Positions 51,906-59,685 of a DNA stretch of 64,000 nucleotides are shown here, one piece after another. Source of the stretch: Spongiactinospora rosea (lineage in GTDB: Bacteria > Actinomycetota > Actinomycetes > Streptosporangiales > Streptosporangiaceae); assembly GCF_003315795.1 (NCBI RefSeq), contig NZ_QMEY01000015.1, forward strand, positions 1 to 64,000. The letters run 5' to 3'. Both the position numbers and the translations under genes were made by a program. The notes under the pieces are model-generated. The model made no database searches and was not told the DNA's origin. It saw only the letters and a list, made by a program, of their open reading frames with translations. The first letter of the stretch is position 1. The number at the start of each line of letters is the position of its first letter.

Positions 51906-52378
51906 GCACTCCGGACACGACCGGGTCGAATGACTCCGCGCGGGACGCATCTTTGTCCCACCTGCCCGACCACGTCCGACGAGCCATCGAGATCACCCCC
52001 GCCGCGGGCACCAGAGAGCGGATCATCGACATCACGACGCAGGGGCGACGCACCGGCCGCCCACGCCGCATCGAGATCTTCTTCTACCGGGCCGCGGGCA
52101 CCACCTACCTGTGTAGCGGCGCCGGCGGTGCCGCGACCGACTGGCATGCGAACCTTCTCGCCAATCCGAACTTCACCTTCCACCTCAAGAACGGGATCCG
52201 CGCAGATCTGCCCGCACGGGCCACGCCGGTCACCGACCCAGCCGAACGTCAGGCCGTGCTGGCCGAGATCGTCGCGGATCTCAACCAACCCCACGACCCC
52301 GGCACCATCCGGCCGACTCGGCTCGAAGACTGGGCTGACAGCCGGCTGATGCGCATCAGCTTCCGCCATCGGCCGTGA
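51902..52378 (+). CDS. DUF385/nitroreductase-quinone reductase-like protein
   Basis: A 158-residue split-barrel protein. Landmarks are IIDITTQGRRTGRPRRIEIFFYR, TTYLCSGAGGAATDWHANLLANP and FTFHLKNGIRADLPARA, as in F420-dependent reductases. The ATG overlaps the SDR stop codon, so both enzymes are made together. It may use F420H2 in a reduction coupled to the SDR step. This is a second, diverged member of the family in the window besides the 17.9-kb gene. Confidence 0.88.
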   Translation: MSTPDTTGSNDSARDASLSHLPDHVRRAIEITPAAGTRERIIDITTQGRRTGRPRRIEIFFYRAAGTTYLCSGAGGAATDWHANLLANPNFTFHLKNGIRADLPARATPVTDPAERQAVLAEIVADLNQPHDPGTIRPTRLEDWADSRLMRISFRHRP

Positions 52379-52563
52379 TCGCGGATCCCTCGGCAGATGA
52401 CCTACTCCCAGGGACTGGGGTGTGGTCGCGGCCAGCCGGCGCGGCGGTCCCAGATGGATGTCGAGGTTTCCAGGGGGAAAGGCTCCTGCACGCTCATCCT
52501 GAAAGAAGGGGTGCCGTTGACCAACGTGGCACCAGCCGCCATTTAGGCCCCTGAACTGGGAAA

Positions 52564-53165
52564 TCAGCTTCCCGCTTCCAGTTCGGCTCGCCTCGCTTGC
52601 TGTTCGACGGCAGAGTGGCCTGTCGCAAGTTCGGGGGCGTACTTGTAGATGGTTGAACGGCTGACGCCGAGCGACCGGGCGATGGTCTCCGGCCGGGTCA
52701 GCAGGCCGCGGGCGTGCCGGATCTGCTCGGCCGTCATGGCCGGCGGACGGCCCAAGCGCTGACCACGGGCGCGGGCGGCGGCCAGACCCTCGTGGGTGCC
52801 TTCCACGATGACTCGCGGATGAACTCGGCGAGCGCGGCGAAGACATGGAAGACGAGCCGACCGCCGGGGGTGGTGGTGTCCAGCGCCTCGTACAGGGAAC
52901 GGAAGCCGATGCCGCGCTTGCGCAACCCCGCCACGATCGAGATGAGGTCTTGCATGGAGCGGCCCAGCCGGTCCAGCGAGGGCACCACGAGGGGGTCGCC
53001 GGGCCGTATGGTCCAGCGCTTTCCACAGCTCCTCGCGCTCGGCGTTCTTGCCGGACTTCTTGTCGGCGAAGATGCGGATGCAGCCCGCCGAGGTGAGTGC
53101 GGCGAGCCGGCGGTCCAGGAGTTGGCCGACGGTGGAGACGCGGGCGTAACCGGCCGGCGCACCAG
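52564..53165 (-). pseudogene. Serine recombinase (resolvase) with two frameshifts
   Basis: Three minus-strand frames join into one resolvase: GYARVSTVGQLLDRRLAALT and IFADKKSGKNAEREELWKAL; then DPLVVPSLDRLGRSMQDLIS and LVFHVFAALAEFIRE; then GTHEGLAAARARGQRLGRPP and TIARSLGVSRSTIYKY (HTH). Frame changes occur near 53010 and 52805. The catalytic Ser is retained but the gene cannot make a full protein as it stands. Confidence 0.85.
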
Positions 53166-53504
53166 AGAGCGCCGTCGGTTCCGCCTGCGGGGGTCATCGC
53201 GGGGCGAGGCTGCCCGCACCCTCGAAATCGGCCGCTCCACGGCCTATGCGGTACTCGCGGGACGCTGACCAGCAATTATCCCACCGAGCAAGATCGTTCT
53301 CATCGACAACGGCTGTCCGCCGGTTCCTCAACTCCGGCCCCGTGGCCGACGCTGTGGGAGCGCGCCAAGGAAGAAGAGGCGCAGGCCCACGTGGGGGAGC
53401 CACGGCGGCGGGGCCGTGCGGGTTCTTCCTCGGCCGGGAACCGAGCCGGGGCTCGAAAGACCGCCGCCGTGAGACGGGGCCCGTCCCCGCCGGACCCGTG
53501 GGCG

Positions 53505-53755
53505 GTTCGGACACCGCAGGAGTGCCGCTACCGGCTGAGTCTGCTACGAGCCTGGTCCGGGGTGTCCATGCGGGAGATCAGCCGCGGGTGTGGGCACGGT
53601 TCGCCTCCCGTCCCCGGGGAGGTCCCCCACACGGCCTCTCAACGTCAAGTTCCCCCGGATGCCTCCGCTGCCCATCGTCCGCACGATCGTGGGCGCCTGC
53701 GGAGCGCAGGTGGAGGAGTGGGAAGAAGCCTGGCGTGCGCTCAGCGTCAAGAAGT
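53505..53755 (+). pseudogene. XRE-type HTH protein remnant
   Basis: One frame carries YRLSLLRAWSGVSMREISR, and another carries FPRMPPLPIVRTIVGACGAQ followed by VEEWEEAWRAL. These are the two halves of the N-terminal helix-turn-helix region found in many actinobacterial XRE-like proteins, separated by a frame change near 53590. No C-terminal effector domain remains. Confidence 0.6.
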
Positions 53756-53925
53756 TCCAGGGGCCAACCCGCCCCCGCCTGGTCTCGCAGCGACGATGTC
53801 GGGAAGGTCGGCCCGGCGGCCGGGCACGGGATCACGGACAGTTCGTGGTCCCGTGCCCGTGGTTCCGCCACGTCTCGGACGAGCTCGGTGACCGCGATCG
53901 CTGACCTGCCGCCGAGTTGTTCAGG

Positions 53926-54060
53926 CGGCGGGCGGGATGTCGATGAGGATGTCGGGGCATCCGGCGGCGATGCCGGCCAGGGCGTCCCTCTCGGCGGGGT
54001 CGGCCGATAGCGTCCAGCGGTGTTCGACCGTGGTCCACTCGGCGGTAGAGGTCCAGTTCG
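53926..54060 (-). pseudogene. Unidentified gene C-terminus
   Basis: The frame TTVEHRWTLSADPAERDALA then GCPDILIDIPPAA ends in a stop and looks like a real protein tail. The beginning cannot be traced because the frame changes upstream (LCHTAELDLYRRVDHG is in another frame). Family unknown. Confidence 0.35.
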
Positions 54061-54089
54061 GCGGTGTGACACAGAAGTTCTGTGAAGAG

Positions 54090-54917
54090 CTAGAAGCTCA
54101 GCAGGTGGCTGGTCAGGTCGTATAGGCGGCGGGCGGCGGCTGAGTCGAGCGAGGATAGTGACGGTTCGAGCGGGCGGCGACGATCGTAGGCCAGGAGGCC
54201 GCCCTTGCCTGGCGGATCATCCATCAGCTCGACGATGGGCGCGATGGCCTTCTCGACCGGTTGGGCGGCGAACCTGGCCAGGAGCTTGATGACGGTCTTG
54301 GTGGGCTGTTCGAGGCTGTCTGTGCCGCTGTTGGTGAAGCCGGGGTGGTGCAGCAGGTAACGGGTACGGGCGTCCGGGTGGTTGAGGGCGTACGCGACGC
54401 CCAGGAGGTCGGTGGCGCGCCCGCCCTGCAGCATGGCCTTGATACTGCCGTAACCTCGCTTGAGCGACAGGTCATTCCAGTGGATGTGGCCCTTGGTGAC
54501 GCCGACAGCGCAGATGTTCACGATCATCGGGTTCTCTCCGCGCTCCAGCAGGTCGGTCAGGCCGTAGGCGAGCAGGAAACGGCTGACGTAGTAGAGGGCG
54601 AAGGTGGCTTCATAGCCGTCGGGGGTTTCCACCCGCTGCGGGAAGGGGCGGAGCGCGGTGCAGATCAGGCCGTCCAGCGCGTCATGTCGTGCCTTGATCT
54701 CTTTGATCACTCGCATGTTCTCCGCTGCCGATGTCAGGTCCGCACGCAGGAACGCGGCCCGCCCGGCGGCGTCCAGCCCGGCGGCGTCGTCGAGGAAGTG
54801 CTGCCCCTTGGCCGGATCGCTGCCCACGACCGTCACGTGGTCACCCCGGCGTAGGAAGTGCAGGGCGAGTCCTCGGCCCATGCCGTTTGTTCCGCCCGCC
54901 ACAACGTACGTCCGCAT
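54090..54917 (-). CDS. Short-chain dehydrogenase-like protein
   Basis: A 275-residue Rossmann-fold protein of the SDR type. The N-terminal motif is VVAGGTNGMGRGLALHFL and the core has LDGLICTALRPFPQR where classical SDRs have NNAG. The catalytic region is atypical: MIVNICAVGVTKG followed by WNDLSLKRGYGSIKAMLQGG, with Tyr-Gly-Ser-Ile-Lys as the YxxxK. Such WW-oxidoreductase-like SDRs act on unknown substrates. It is divergent from a truncated TetR gene, with a perfect 11-bp dyad between them. Confidence 0.88.
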   Translation of the reverse strand: MRTYVVAGGTNGMGRGLALHFLRRGDHVTVVGSDPAKGQHFLDDAAGLDAAGRAAFLRADLTSAAENMRVIKEIKARHDALDGLICTALRPFPQRVETPDGYEATFALYYVSRFLLAYGLTDLLERGENPMIVNICAVGVTKGHIHWNDLSLKRGYGSIKAMLQGGRATDLLGVAYALNHPDARTRYLLHHPGFTNSGTDSLEQPTKTVIKLLARFAAQPVEKAIAPIVELMDDPPGKGGLLAYDRRRPLEPSLSSLDSAAARRLYDLTSHLLSF

Positions 54918-54924
54918 ATGTCGC

Positions 54925-54954
54925 CCCTCAAGTCATCGAACGCTGACTTGAGGG
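54925..54954. promoter_or_regulatory. Perfect dyad CCCTCAAGTCA-N8-TGACTTGAGGG
   Basis: Eleven-base perfect inverted arms at 54925-54935 and 54944-54954, immediately upstream of the SDR start. It is the probable operator of the divergent TetR, whose gene is now truncated, so the SDR may be derepressed. Confidence 0.75.
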
Positions 54955-54978
54955 AACGTAGCACACCCTACACACAGA

Positions 54979-55130
54979 ATGTCAACGGTCGATGACCAAG
55001 CAAGGCTGCGCTTCGCCCGCCAGGGGTACGACGCCGCCAGCGTTCGCGACATCGCCAGGGACTCTGGCGCCGACGCCACCCTTGTCTTCCGCTACTTCGG
55101 CTCCAAGAAACAGCTCTTCGACCAGGCCGC
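54979..55130 (+). pseudogene. TetR-family gene truncated after the HTH
   Basis: ARLRFARQGYDAASVRDIAR and GADATLVFRYFGSKKQLFDQ form a standard TetR HTH, but the protein then shifts into unrelated sequence. The ligand domain is missing. It is divergent from the SDR gene and its former operator is intact. Confidence 0.85.
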
Positions 55131-55134
55131 CGGC

Positions 55135-55220
55135 ACCCTGTATTCCACCACGGCAGCGGGTTCGGGCAGGCCGACGAACCTGCCGAGGGAGGAGAAGTTG
55201 ACGATCGCGCCGGATACGGG
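55135..55220 (-). pseudogene. SDR middle-region fragment
   Basis: The frame SGAIVNFSSLGRFVGLPEPA is the catalytic-Ser segment of a classical SDR. Nothing of the N- or C-terminus remains; it lies between the TetR and serine-hydrolase fragments. Confidence 0.6.
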
Positions 55221-55508
55221 GTCGCGACGCCGCAGGCGCCGGCCTTCCCCCAGTACGGCCTGGGGCTGGAGTCGGTCGGCCGCACCTGCGGCGAGATGTG
55301 GGGCGTGACCGGCTCCATCCCCGGTTATCAAACGTTCGCCTTCGCCGACGCCACCGGCAAGCGCCGGATGACGGTGTCGGTCAACGTGCAACGCAGCGAT
55401 CCGAAGGTCGCGCCCATGCTGCCGGCCGCCGTCGACGCGCTGAACCGTTACTTCTGCGGCGAGCCCTACCCGCCGCTCGCCTCCAGCGCGACGGGCCTGG
55501 GCCGCTGA
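55215..55508 (+). pseudogene. Serine beta-lactamase-like hydrolase C-terminal fragment
   Basis: FPQYGLGLESVGRTCGEMWG, then TGSIPGYQTFAFADATGKRR and MTVSVNVQ are the C-terminal part of a class C beta-lactamase/DD-peptidase-like serine hydrolase (the GxxPGY region). The SxxK and YxN boxes are missing. The stop at 55508 is probably original. Confidence 0.75.
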
Positions 55509-55519
55509 CAGGTGCTCTC

Positions 55520-55690
55520 GATGGGCACCGCCCTGCGCAGGGTGAGCCGAGGCGAGCAGCAGCCGGTACGCAGCACCGCCTCCTTCAGCATGTCGATCAG
55601 CGGGACTGCTCCCCCCGCGGCGGCCCACCTCGTTCTTGATCTTGCGCAGGTTCCGCGGTTATCGTCGGGGCAGGGTCGGTGGCCCAAGCT
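55520..55690 (-). pseudogene. Tn3 transposase internal fragment
   Basis: Two frames combine as NLRKIKNEVGRR and VPLIDMLKEAVLRTGC, the central block that precedes the catalytic domain in Tn3 TnpA proteins. The rest of the transposase is missing. It marks a third Tn3-type insertion in the window. Confidence 0.55.
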
Positions 55691-55939
55691 CGTCGACGCG
55701 CTGTGGGATGATCCCCGCGTCGGTGTCGAAGTCCGCGGACCGGCTCCCGGTCGGACGTGACGGCGATCCTGGCCGTCTCCTCTCCTCGCCACCGCGCAAC
55801 GCCTCCACCTGATCACCGGCAAGCAGCCGTGATGGTCCGCGTCCGGGCGGAAGAACCTTGGAGAAGCCGATGGTTCTCGCTTGCCCGACTTCGAGCAGGA
55901 CAAGCATCGATCCGATGAGCCCGCTGAGTGGGAGTACCG
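55691..55939. other. Spacer before the RiPP locus
   Basis: No supported gene. A + strand frame around 55670-55760 (VDALWDDPRVGVEVRG) looks protein-like but is not identifiable. The promoter for the RiPP operon is expected here; no confident -35/-10 pair was found. Confidence 0.35.
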
Positions 55940-56125
55940 ATGGGGCAGCAAATCAAGGGGCCGATGGTCCTGCGCATCACCGAAGCCGAGATCGTCGAGA
56001 GCCAGCTCTCCGAGGACGATCTGAGAGCGTTGAGCGACAAGGGCGAGGGAGCCGCCAGCCTGGCCAGGGTCAGATGCCCCGTCCTGTACTGCGCCGCCAT
56101 GTACGACTCTGGCCCCCAGCTCTGA
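55940..56125 (+). CDS. 61-residue peptide, candidate second RiPP precursor
   Basis: ATG 55940 has GGGAG 9 bases upstream. The peptide has an acidic, helix-prone N-terminal part (ITEAEIVESQLSEDDLRALS, residues 13-32) like a RiPP leader. Its short C-terminal part contains Gly35/Gly37, Cys46, Cys51, Tyr50, Tyr55 and Asp56 (RCPVLYCAAMYDSGPQL). It ends 8 bp before the HExxH hydroxylase gene, the usual place of a precursor gene. Its Asp could be the hydroxylation site, since known members modify Asp or similar. Alternatively it is a regulatory or relic ORF. Confidence 0.5.
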   Translation: MGQQIKGPMVLRITEAEIVESQLSEDDLRALSDKGEGAASLARVRCPVLYCAAMYDSGPQL

Positions 56126-56133
56126 GGCATCCG

Positions 56134-57726
56134 GTGATCACCACTCAGGCGAGGCGGCAGATGGAGGAGATCCTCGCCGGCGACCGCCCTTTCGGCGACT
56201 GCGACTACATCCGTCAGCGCACCCATCTTCACTACCGCCACCGCCTGCTCCTCCTCAAGGAGCACTCCAAGGGCGCGCATCTGCTGCTCACCGCGCAGGA
56301 TGACGCCTCCGGCGACCGGCACCACCAGGTGCTGGGCGACCCGGCGGTCCGGGTGGCGACGGACACCTGGCTGAGCGCCGTGCGCGGCGGCCGTGAGCTG
56401 CCCTGGCCCGAAGAGGAGCTGGACGCCGTTCTGGAGACCGCGGCTGCTCAGGGTCTTCGCGCCACCGTGCCGCCGCTGGCCGAGGGCGCCGCGGATCTGG
56501 TGCGGCTGCACGAGGCCGCGGGCACGTGGGTGTGGTCCGAGCCTCGGGCGGAGGTGGACCCGCTGGGCGAGTTCTTCCGCCGCGTCTTCTCCGCGAGTTT
56601 CCAGGGGCTCGTCCTGACGAGCCCCGGGGGCCGCGTGCGCGAGACGCTCCTGCGGGGTGCGGAACTGCTGCACGAGCTGTGCCCCACGCTCGCGCCCAGT
56701 GCACTGAGCCACGTACACCTGGTCGTCGTCGCCGGCAAAAAGTCGTCGCCCGGTTCTGTCTCGCCCGGTTCTGTCTCGTCCGGTTCTGCGTCGCCCGGGT
56801 TCGCGTCGCTCACCCATCCCCGCATCCCGGGGGTGATCTTCCTGTCGCCCGCCGTGCTGGGCGACGCGTGGCAGGCCGCCGAGTATCTGCTCCACGAGGC
56901 GATGCACGTCAAGTTCACCGACCTTGAGCACACCCACTCCCTGCTGGACGAGGACTACGACGCGGCGGCGTCGCCGCTGATCCGTCCGCACTGGAACAGG
57001 GCCAGGCCGGAGGCGAGTGAGGGCTGGCCGCTCGATCGTGCCCTCACCGTCAGCCACGTCTACACCACCTTGGCGCTGTTCCACTCCACCGTGGCCGCGA
57101 GGCACGCCGAACTGGCCGGCCGGTACGGGCCGATCACCGGCGCGGATCCCGCCCGGCAGGCAAGGCGGTCCTTCGACCGGGCCCAGTACCTCCTTCACCG
57201 ACTCGGCCGGCACGCGGAACGGCTCGGAGCCGGTGGCCGGCTCTTCCTGCGCTGGCTGGGCGGGATCAACGAGGCGTTCGACCCGTCGCCCGCGCCGGAG
57301 GGCGCGTACGCGCACCTCGTGCTCGACCTGTACGAGCGTGAAGCGGACACGATCCGGAGGGCTCTGTCCCGGCCGGACGCCGGACGCGCCGACGAGGACG
57401 CCGCCGGCCTGCGGAGCGCCGCGAGGCAGGAGATCAGCGGTTGCCTCGCCGTTCTGGCCGCGACCGGCGAGCCGAGCGGTCAGGGGCACGAGCTTCAGGA
57501 CCAGGACAGGGTGCTCACCGAGCTCGAATCCTCGGGGGCGTCGTTCCGCGACAGCGCCGAGGCGTTCCTGCGGACGAGGAACTTGGTGCTGCGGGCACTG
57601 GGCCCGGTGCCGCCCGCCGCGTTCCTGAGCCCCGTGCCCCACCGGCCGGAGGAGACCGTCGCCGAGATCGTACGGGCGATGGTCGAGGAGTCCGGCCGCC
57701 GCCTGGGCGCCCTGCTGGAGCGCTGA
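56134..57726 (+). CDS. HExxH-type putative peptide beta-hydroxylase (RiPP tailoring)
   Basis: A 530-residue protein starting at GTG 56134 (TGAGG upstream). The metal motif HEAMH is at residues 254-258 (YLLHEAMHVKF), in the arrangement of the HEXXH-domain RiPP proteins now annotated as alpha-ketoglutarate-dependent peptide beta-hydroxylases. There is no signal peptide. A 4-fold SPGSV-like repeat (residues 205-224) forms a flexible linker before the catalytic part. The C-terminal half is helical and includes FDRAQYLLHRLGRHAERLG. It lies in one operon with precursor, LanC and LanB and probably hydroxylates the precursor. Substrate residue unknown. Confidence 0.75.
   Translation: MITTQARRQMEEILAGDRPFGDCDYIRQRTHLHYRHRLLLLKEHSKGAHLLLTAQDDASGDRHHQVLGDPAVRVATDTWLSAVRGGRELPWPEEELDAVLETAAAQGLRATVPPLAEGAADLVRLHEAAGTWVWSEPRAEVDPLGEFFRRVFSASFQGLVLTSPGGRVRETLLRGAELLHELCPTLAPSALSHVHLVVVAGKKSSPGSVSPGSVSSGSASPGFASLTHPRIPGVIFLSPAVLGDAWQAAEYLLHEAMHVKFTDLEHTHSLLDEDYDAAASPLIRPHWNRARPEASEGWPLDRALTVSHVYTTLALFHSTVAARHAELAGRYGPITGADPARQARRSFDRAQYLLHRLGRHAERLGAGGRLFLRWLGGINEAFDPSPAPEGAYAHLVLDLYEREADTIRRALSRPDAGRADEDAAGLRSAARQEISGCLAVLAATGEPSGQGHELQDQDRVLTELESSGASFRDSAEAFLRTRNLVLRALGPVPPAAFLSPVPHRPEETVAEIVRAMVEESGRRLGALLER
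56746..56805 (+). repeat. Four 15-bp tandem repeats inside the HExxH gene
   Basis: Units at 56746, 56761, 56776 and 56791 (consensus TCGCCCGGTTCTGTC) encode SPGSV, SPGSV, SSGSA, SPGFA. The first two units are identical. The in-frame repeat gives a Ser/Pro/Gly linker 30 residues ahead of the HExxH motif and may vary in copy number between strains. Confidence 0.9.
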
Positions 57727-57731
57727 TCAAG

Positions 57732-57760
57732 GGGTCGCGGGGCCCACGTCCCCGCGACCC
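57732..57760 (+). promoter_or_regulatory. GC hairpin between hydroxylase and precursor genes
   Basis: GGGTCGCGGGG (57732-57742) and CCCCGCGACCC (57750-57760) form a perfect 11-bp stem with a 7-base loop in the only real gap of the operon (57727-57790). Such hairpins often act as partial terminators or RNA-end stabilisers that set precursor:enzyme ratios. No T-run follows. Confidence 0.6.
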
Positions 57761-57790
57761 GGTAACCGCGGACGTCAAGGAGCGCAGGCG

Positions 57791-58372
57791 ATGCCCGACG
57801 AGGACGAGACGGGACCGGGGAGCGCCGGCAGATCACAGGACCCGATCGTGGACAGGGTGCGGCCCGATCCGGCGCAGGCGCCTGCGGCGGTTCTGCGTAT
57901 GACCGGATTTCTCGGCGACAGCGACCGGCCGGACCACCAGCGGCTGTACTTCACGCGCGCGCTCGACTACTACGCGGAGTTCGGCAGCGGCGACGTCATC
58001 GACATGACCACGGTCGCCCGCGACGAGGAGCCGTTCCGGGGCGAGGAGGCCACCCAGGTGTCCCTGCGCCGCGACGCGATGGTGGAGTTCACCAGGACCC
58101 GGACGGGCCGCCCTCTCGACGAGTTCGACCTCGACGTGCGGTTCGGCCGGTCGAGGAGCGGTCAGTGCATCCCGGGCCTGACCGACACCCGCGAGCACGA
58201 CTGTCAGGAGCCGACGGCGGCGGGCGGCGGGGACTGCGTGACGCCGGGCACCTGCGCGCCGTCCTGCGAGACGTGCGTGACCAACTGCGGATCCTGCTAC
58301 GAGACCTGCGTCATCCCCACCAACTGCGGTAGCTGCGTGACGTGCGACCCCTGGTGCGGTGAGAACCGGTGA
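57791..58372 (+). CDS. lanA: Lanthipeptide precursor with long leader and FDLD box
   Basis: A 193-residue peptide. Residues 1-~118 form an unusually long leader that looks partly folded (RLYFTRALDYYAEFGSGD, EEATQVSLRRDAMVEFTR) and ends with EFDLDVRF, the class I FxLD/FNLD box, at 111-118. From Cys125 to Arg193 the core has 13 Cys and 13 Ser/Thr, with a duplicated ETCV...TNCGSC unit. This is the expected substrate for LanB and LanC encoded directly behind it (GTGA overlap with LanC). AAGGAG precedes ATG 57791. Cleavage site unknown; no protease gene is nearby. Confidence 0.85.
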   Translation: MPDEDETGPGSAGRSQDPIVDRVRPDPAQAPAAVLRMTGFLGDSDRPDHQRLYFTRALDYYAEFGSGDVIDMTTVARDEEPFRGEEATQVSLRRDAMVEFTRTRTGRPLDEFDLDVRFGRSRSGQCIPGLTDTREHDCQEPTAAGGGDCVTPGTCAPSCETCVTNCGSCYETCVIPTNCGSCVTCDPWCGENR

Positions 58373-59685
58373 GCGCCGTCACGTCCGGGCGGGCGCAGGG
58401 GTGTGAAACCGCCTGGCAGAGCCTGCTCGGCCCCGACCGGCAGGCGGCGGCCCTCCGCGTCGCCCGCGACGTCGCGGCGCGGGTGACCGATCCGGGCCGG
58501 GTGGCGGCGGCCCTCGCCGCGTCCATCGAACAGACCCGGTTTCCGAAGTCCCTGGCCCGCAGGCCGTACGCGGTGGCGGACGGCGACGCGGGCCTCGCGG
58601 TGACCTGTGCCTATCTGAACGCGTGCCTGCCCGGCGAAGGCTGGGACGCGGTGGGTCACCGGTTCCTCACGGCGGCCGCGGCGGGCGTGGAAACGGCGCC
58701 GGCGGGCCTGTTCGGCGGGTTGAGCGGGCTGGCGTTCGCCACCGTGTCGCTGAGCCGGGACGGGACGCGCTACCGGCGGATGCTCGCCGCGCTGGACGAC
58801 GCCCTGGCACCCCGCGCCGCGGCGATCGGCAGGCGGCTCGGCGAAACCCGCGAGCCGGGCCCCGTGAGCGCGTTCGACCTGATCTCCGGAGCCTGCGGGG
58901 TAGGCGCCTGCCTGCTGACGCACGACCCGCACGGGATCCTCCCGGAGATCCTCGCGGGGCTCGTGACGCTCGCCCGGGAGCAGGAGCCGCCCGCCTGGAT
59001 GACGCCCGCCCATCTGATGGGCGAGGCGACGATGTCGCGGCTGCACCCGCACGGCGCTCTGGACTGCGGTCTCGCGCACGGCATCCCGGGGCCGCTGGCC
59101 CTGCTGTCGCTCGCCCTGCGCGCGGGCATCGAGGTGCCGGGCCAGGCGGACGCCGTCAGGCGGATCGCCGACTGGCTGATCGCCCACCGTGCCGGGGACG
59201 ACTGGCCCGCGTTCGTACCGCTGACCGGCGAGGGTCGGCCCGGCCGGGCCGACTCGGCACGGAGCGCGTGGTGCTACGGGACCCCGGGGGTCGCCCGCGC
59301 CCTGTGGCTGGCGGCCCAGGCGCTCGACGACGGCCTCCTGGGCGAGGTGGCGCTGGAGGCGATGGACGCCGTCCTGCGCCGGCCGGCCGAACTGCGCGCG
59401 ATTCCGTCGCCCACGTTCTGCCACGGGGTCAGCGGCCTGCTGCAGGTCGTGCTCCGCTTCACCCGCGACACCGGCCTGTTCCGCCAGGCGGCGGCCGGGC
59501 TCGTGGACGAGCTGCTGGCCGCCTACCAGCCGGAACGGCCGCTCGCGTACGCCTCGCTGGAGCCGCAGGGCAACTCCGTGGACCGCGCCGGGGTCCTGGA
59601 CGGCGCGGCGGGCGTCGTCCTGGTACTGCTGGCCGCGGCGACAGACGTCGAACCGGCCTGGGATCGGCTCTTCCTCCTGTCATGA
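58369..59685 (+). CDS. lanC: LanC-type lanthionine cyclase
   Basis: A 438-residue class I lanthionine synthetase C. The zinc ligands are readable as Cys302 (WCYGTPG) and Cys351-His352 (FCHGVSG); the GLFGGLSGLAFA and GLAHGIPGPLALLSLAL repeats form the alpha/alpha-barrel. It should catalyse Michael addition of precursor Cys to dehydrated residues made by LanB. GTG 58369 overlaps the precursor stop (GTGA), and its own stop overlaps the LanB start (ATGA), so the three are translationally coupled. Confidence 0.93.
   Translation: MSAVTSGRAQGCETAWQSLLGPDRQAAALRVARDVAARVTDPGRVAAALAASIEQTRFPKSLARRPYAVADGDAGLAVTCAYLNACLPGEGWDAVGHRFLTAAAAGVETAPAGLFGGLSGLAFATVSLSRDGTRYRRMLAALDDALAPRAAAIGRRLGETREPGPVSAFDLISGACGVGACLLTHDPHGILPEILAGLVTLAREQEPPAWMTPAHLMGEATMSRLHPHGALDCGLAHGIPGPLALLSLALRAGIEVPGQADAVRRIADWLIAHRAGDDWPAFVPLTGEGRPGRADSARSAWCYGTPGVARALWLAAQALDDGLLGEVALEAMDAVLRRPAELRAIPSPTFCHGVSGLLQVVLRFTRDTGLFRQAAAGLVDELLAAYQPERPLAYASLEPQGNSVDRAGVLDGAAGVVLVLLAAATDVEPAWDRLFLLS

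Noticed and set aside
55813..57642. Long open frame on the minus strand opposite the HExxH gene
   Set aside because: High-GC third-position bias opens antisense frames. The sequence is Arg/Gly-rich without domains, and the + strand gene has a HExxH motif and operon context.
57732..57760. Hairpin as an intrinsic terminator separating the precursor from the hydroxylase
   Set aside because: No T-run follows and the downstream genes have no clear separate promoter, so a complete terminator is unlikely; kept as a regulatory hairpin.
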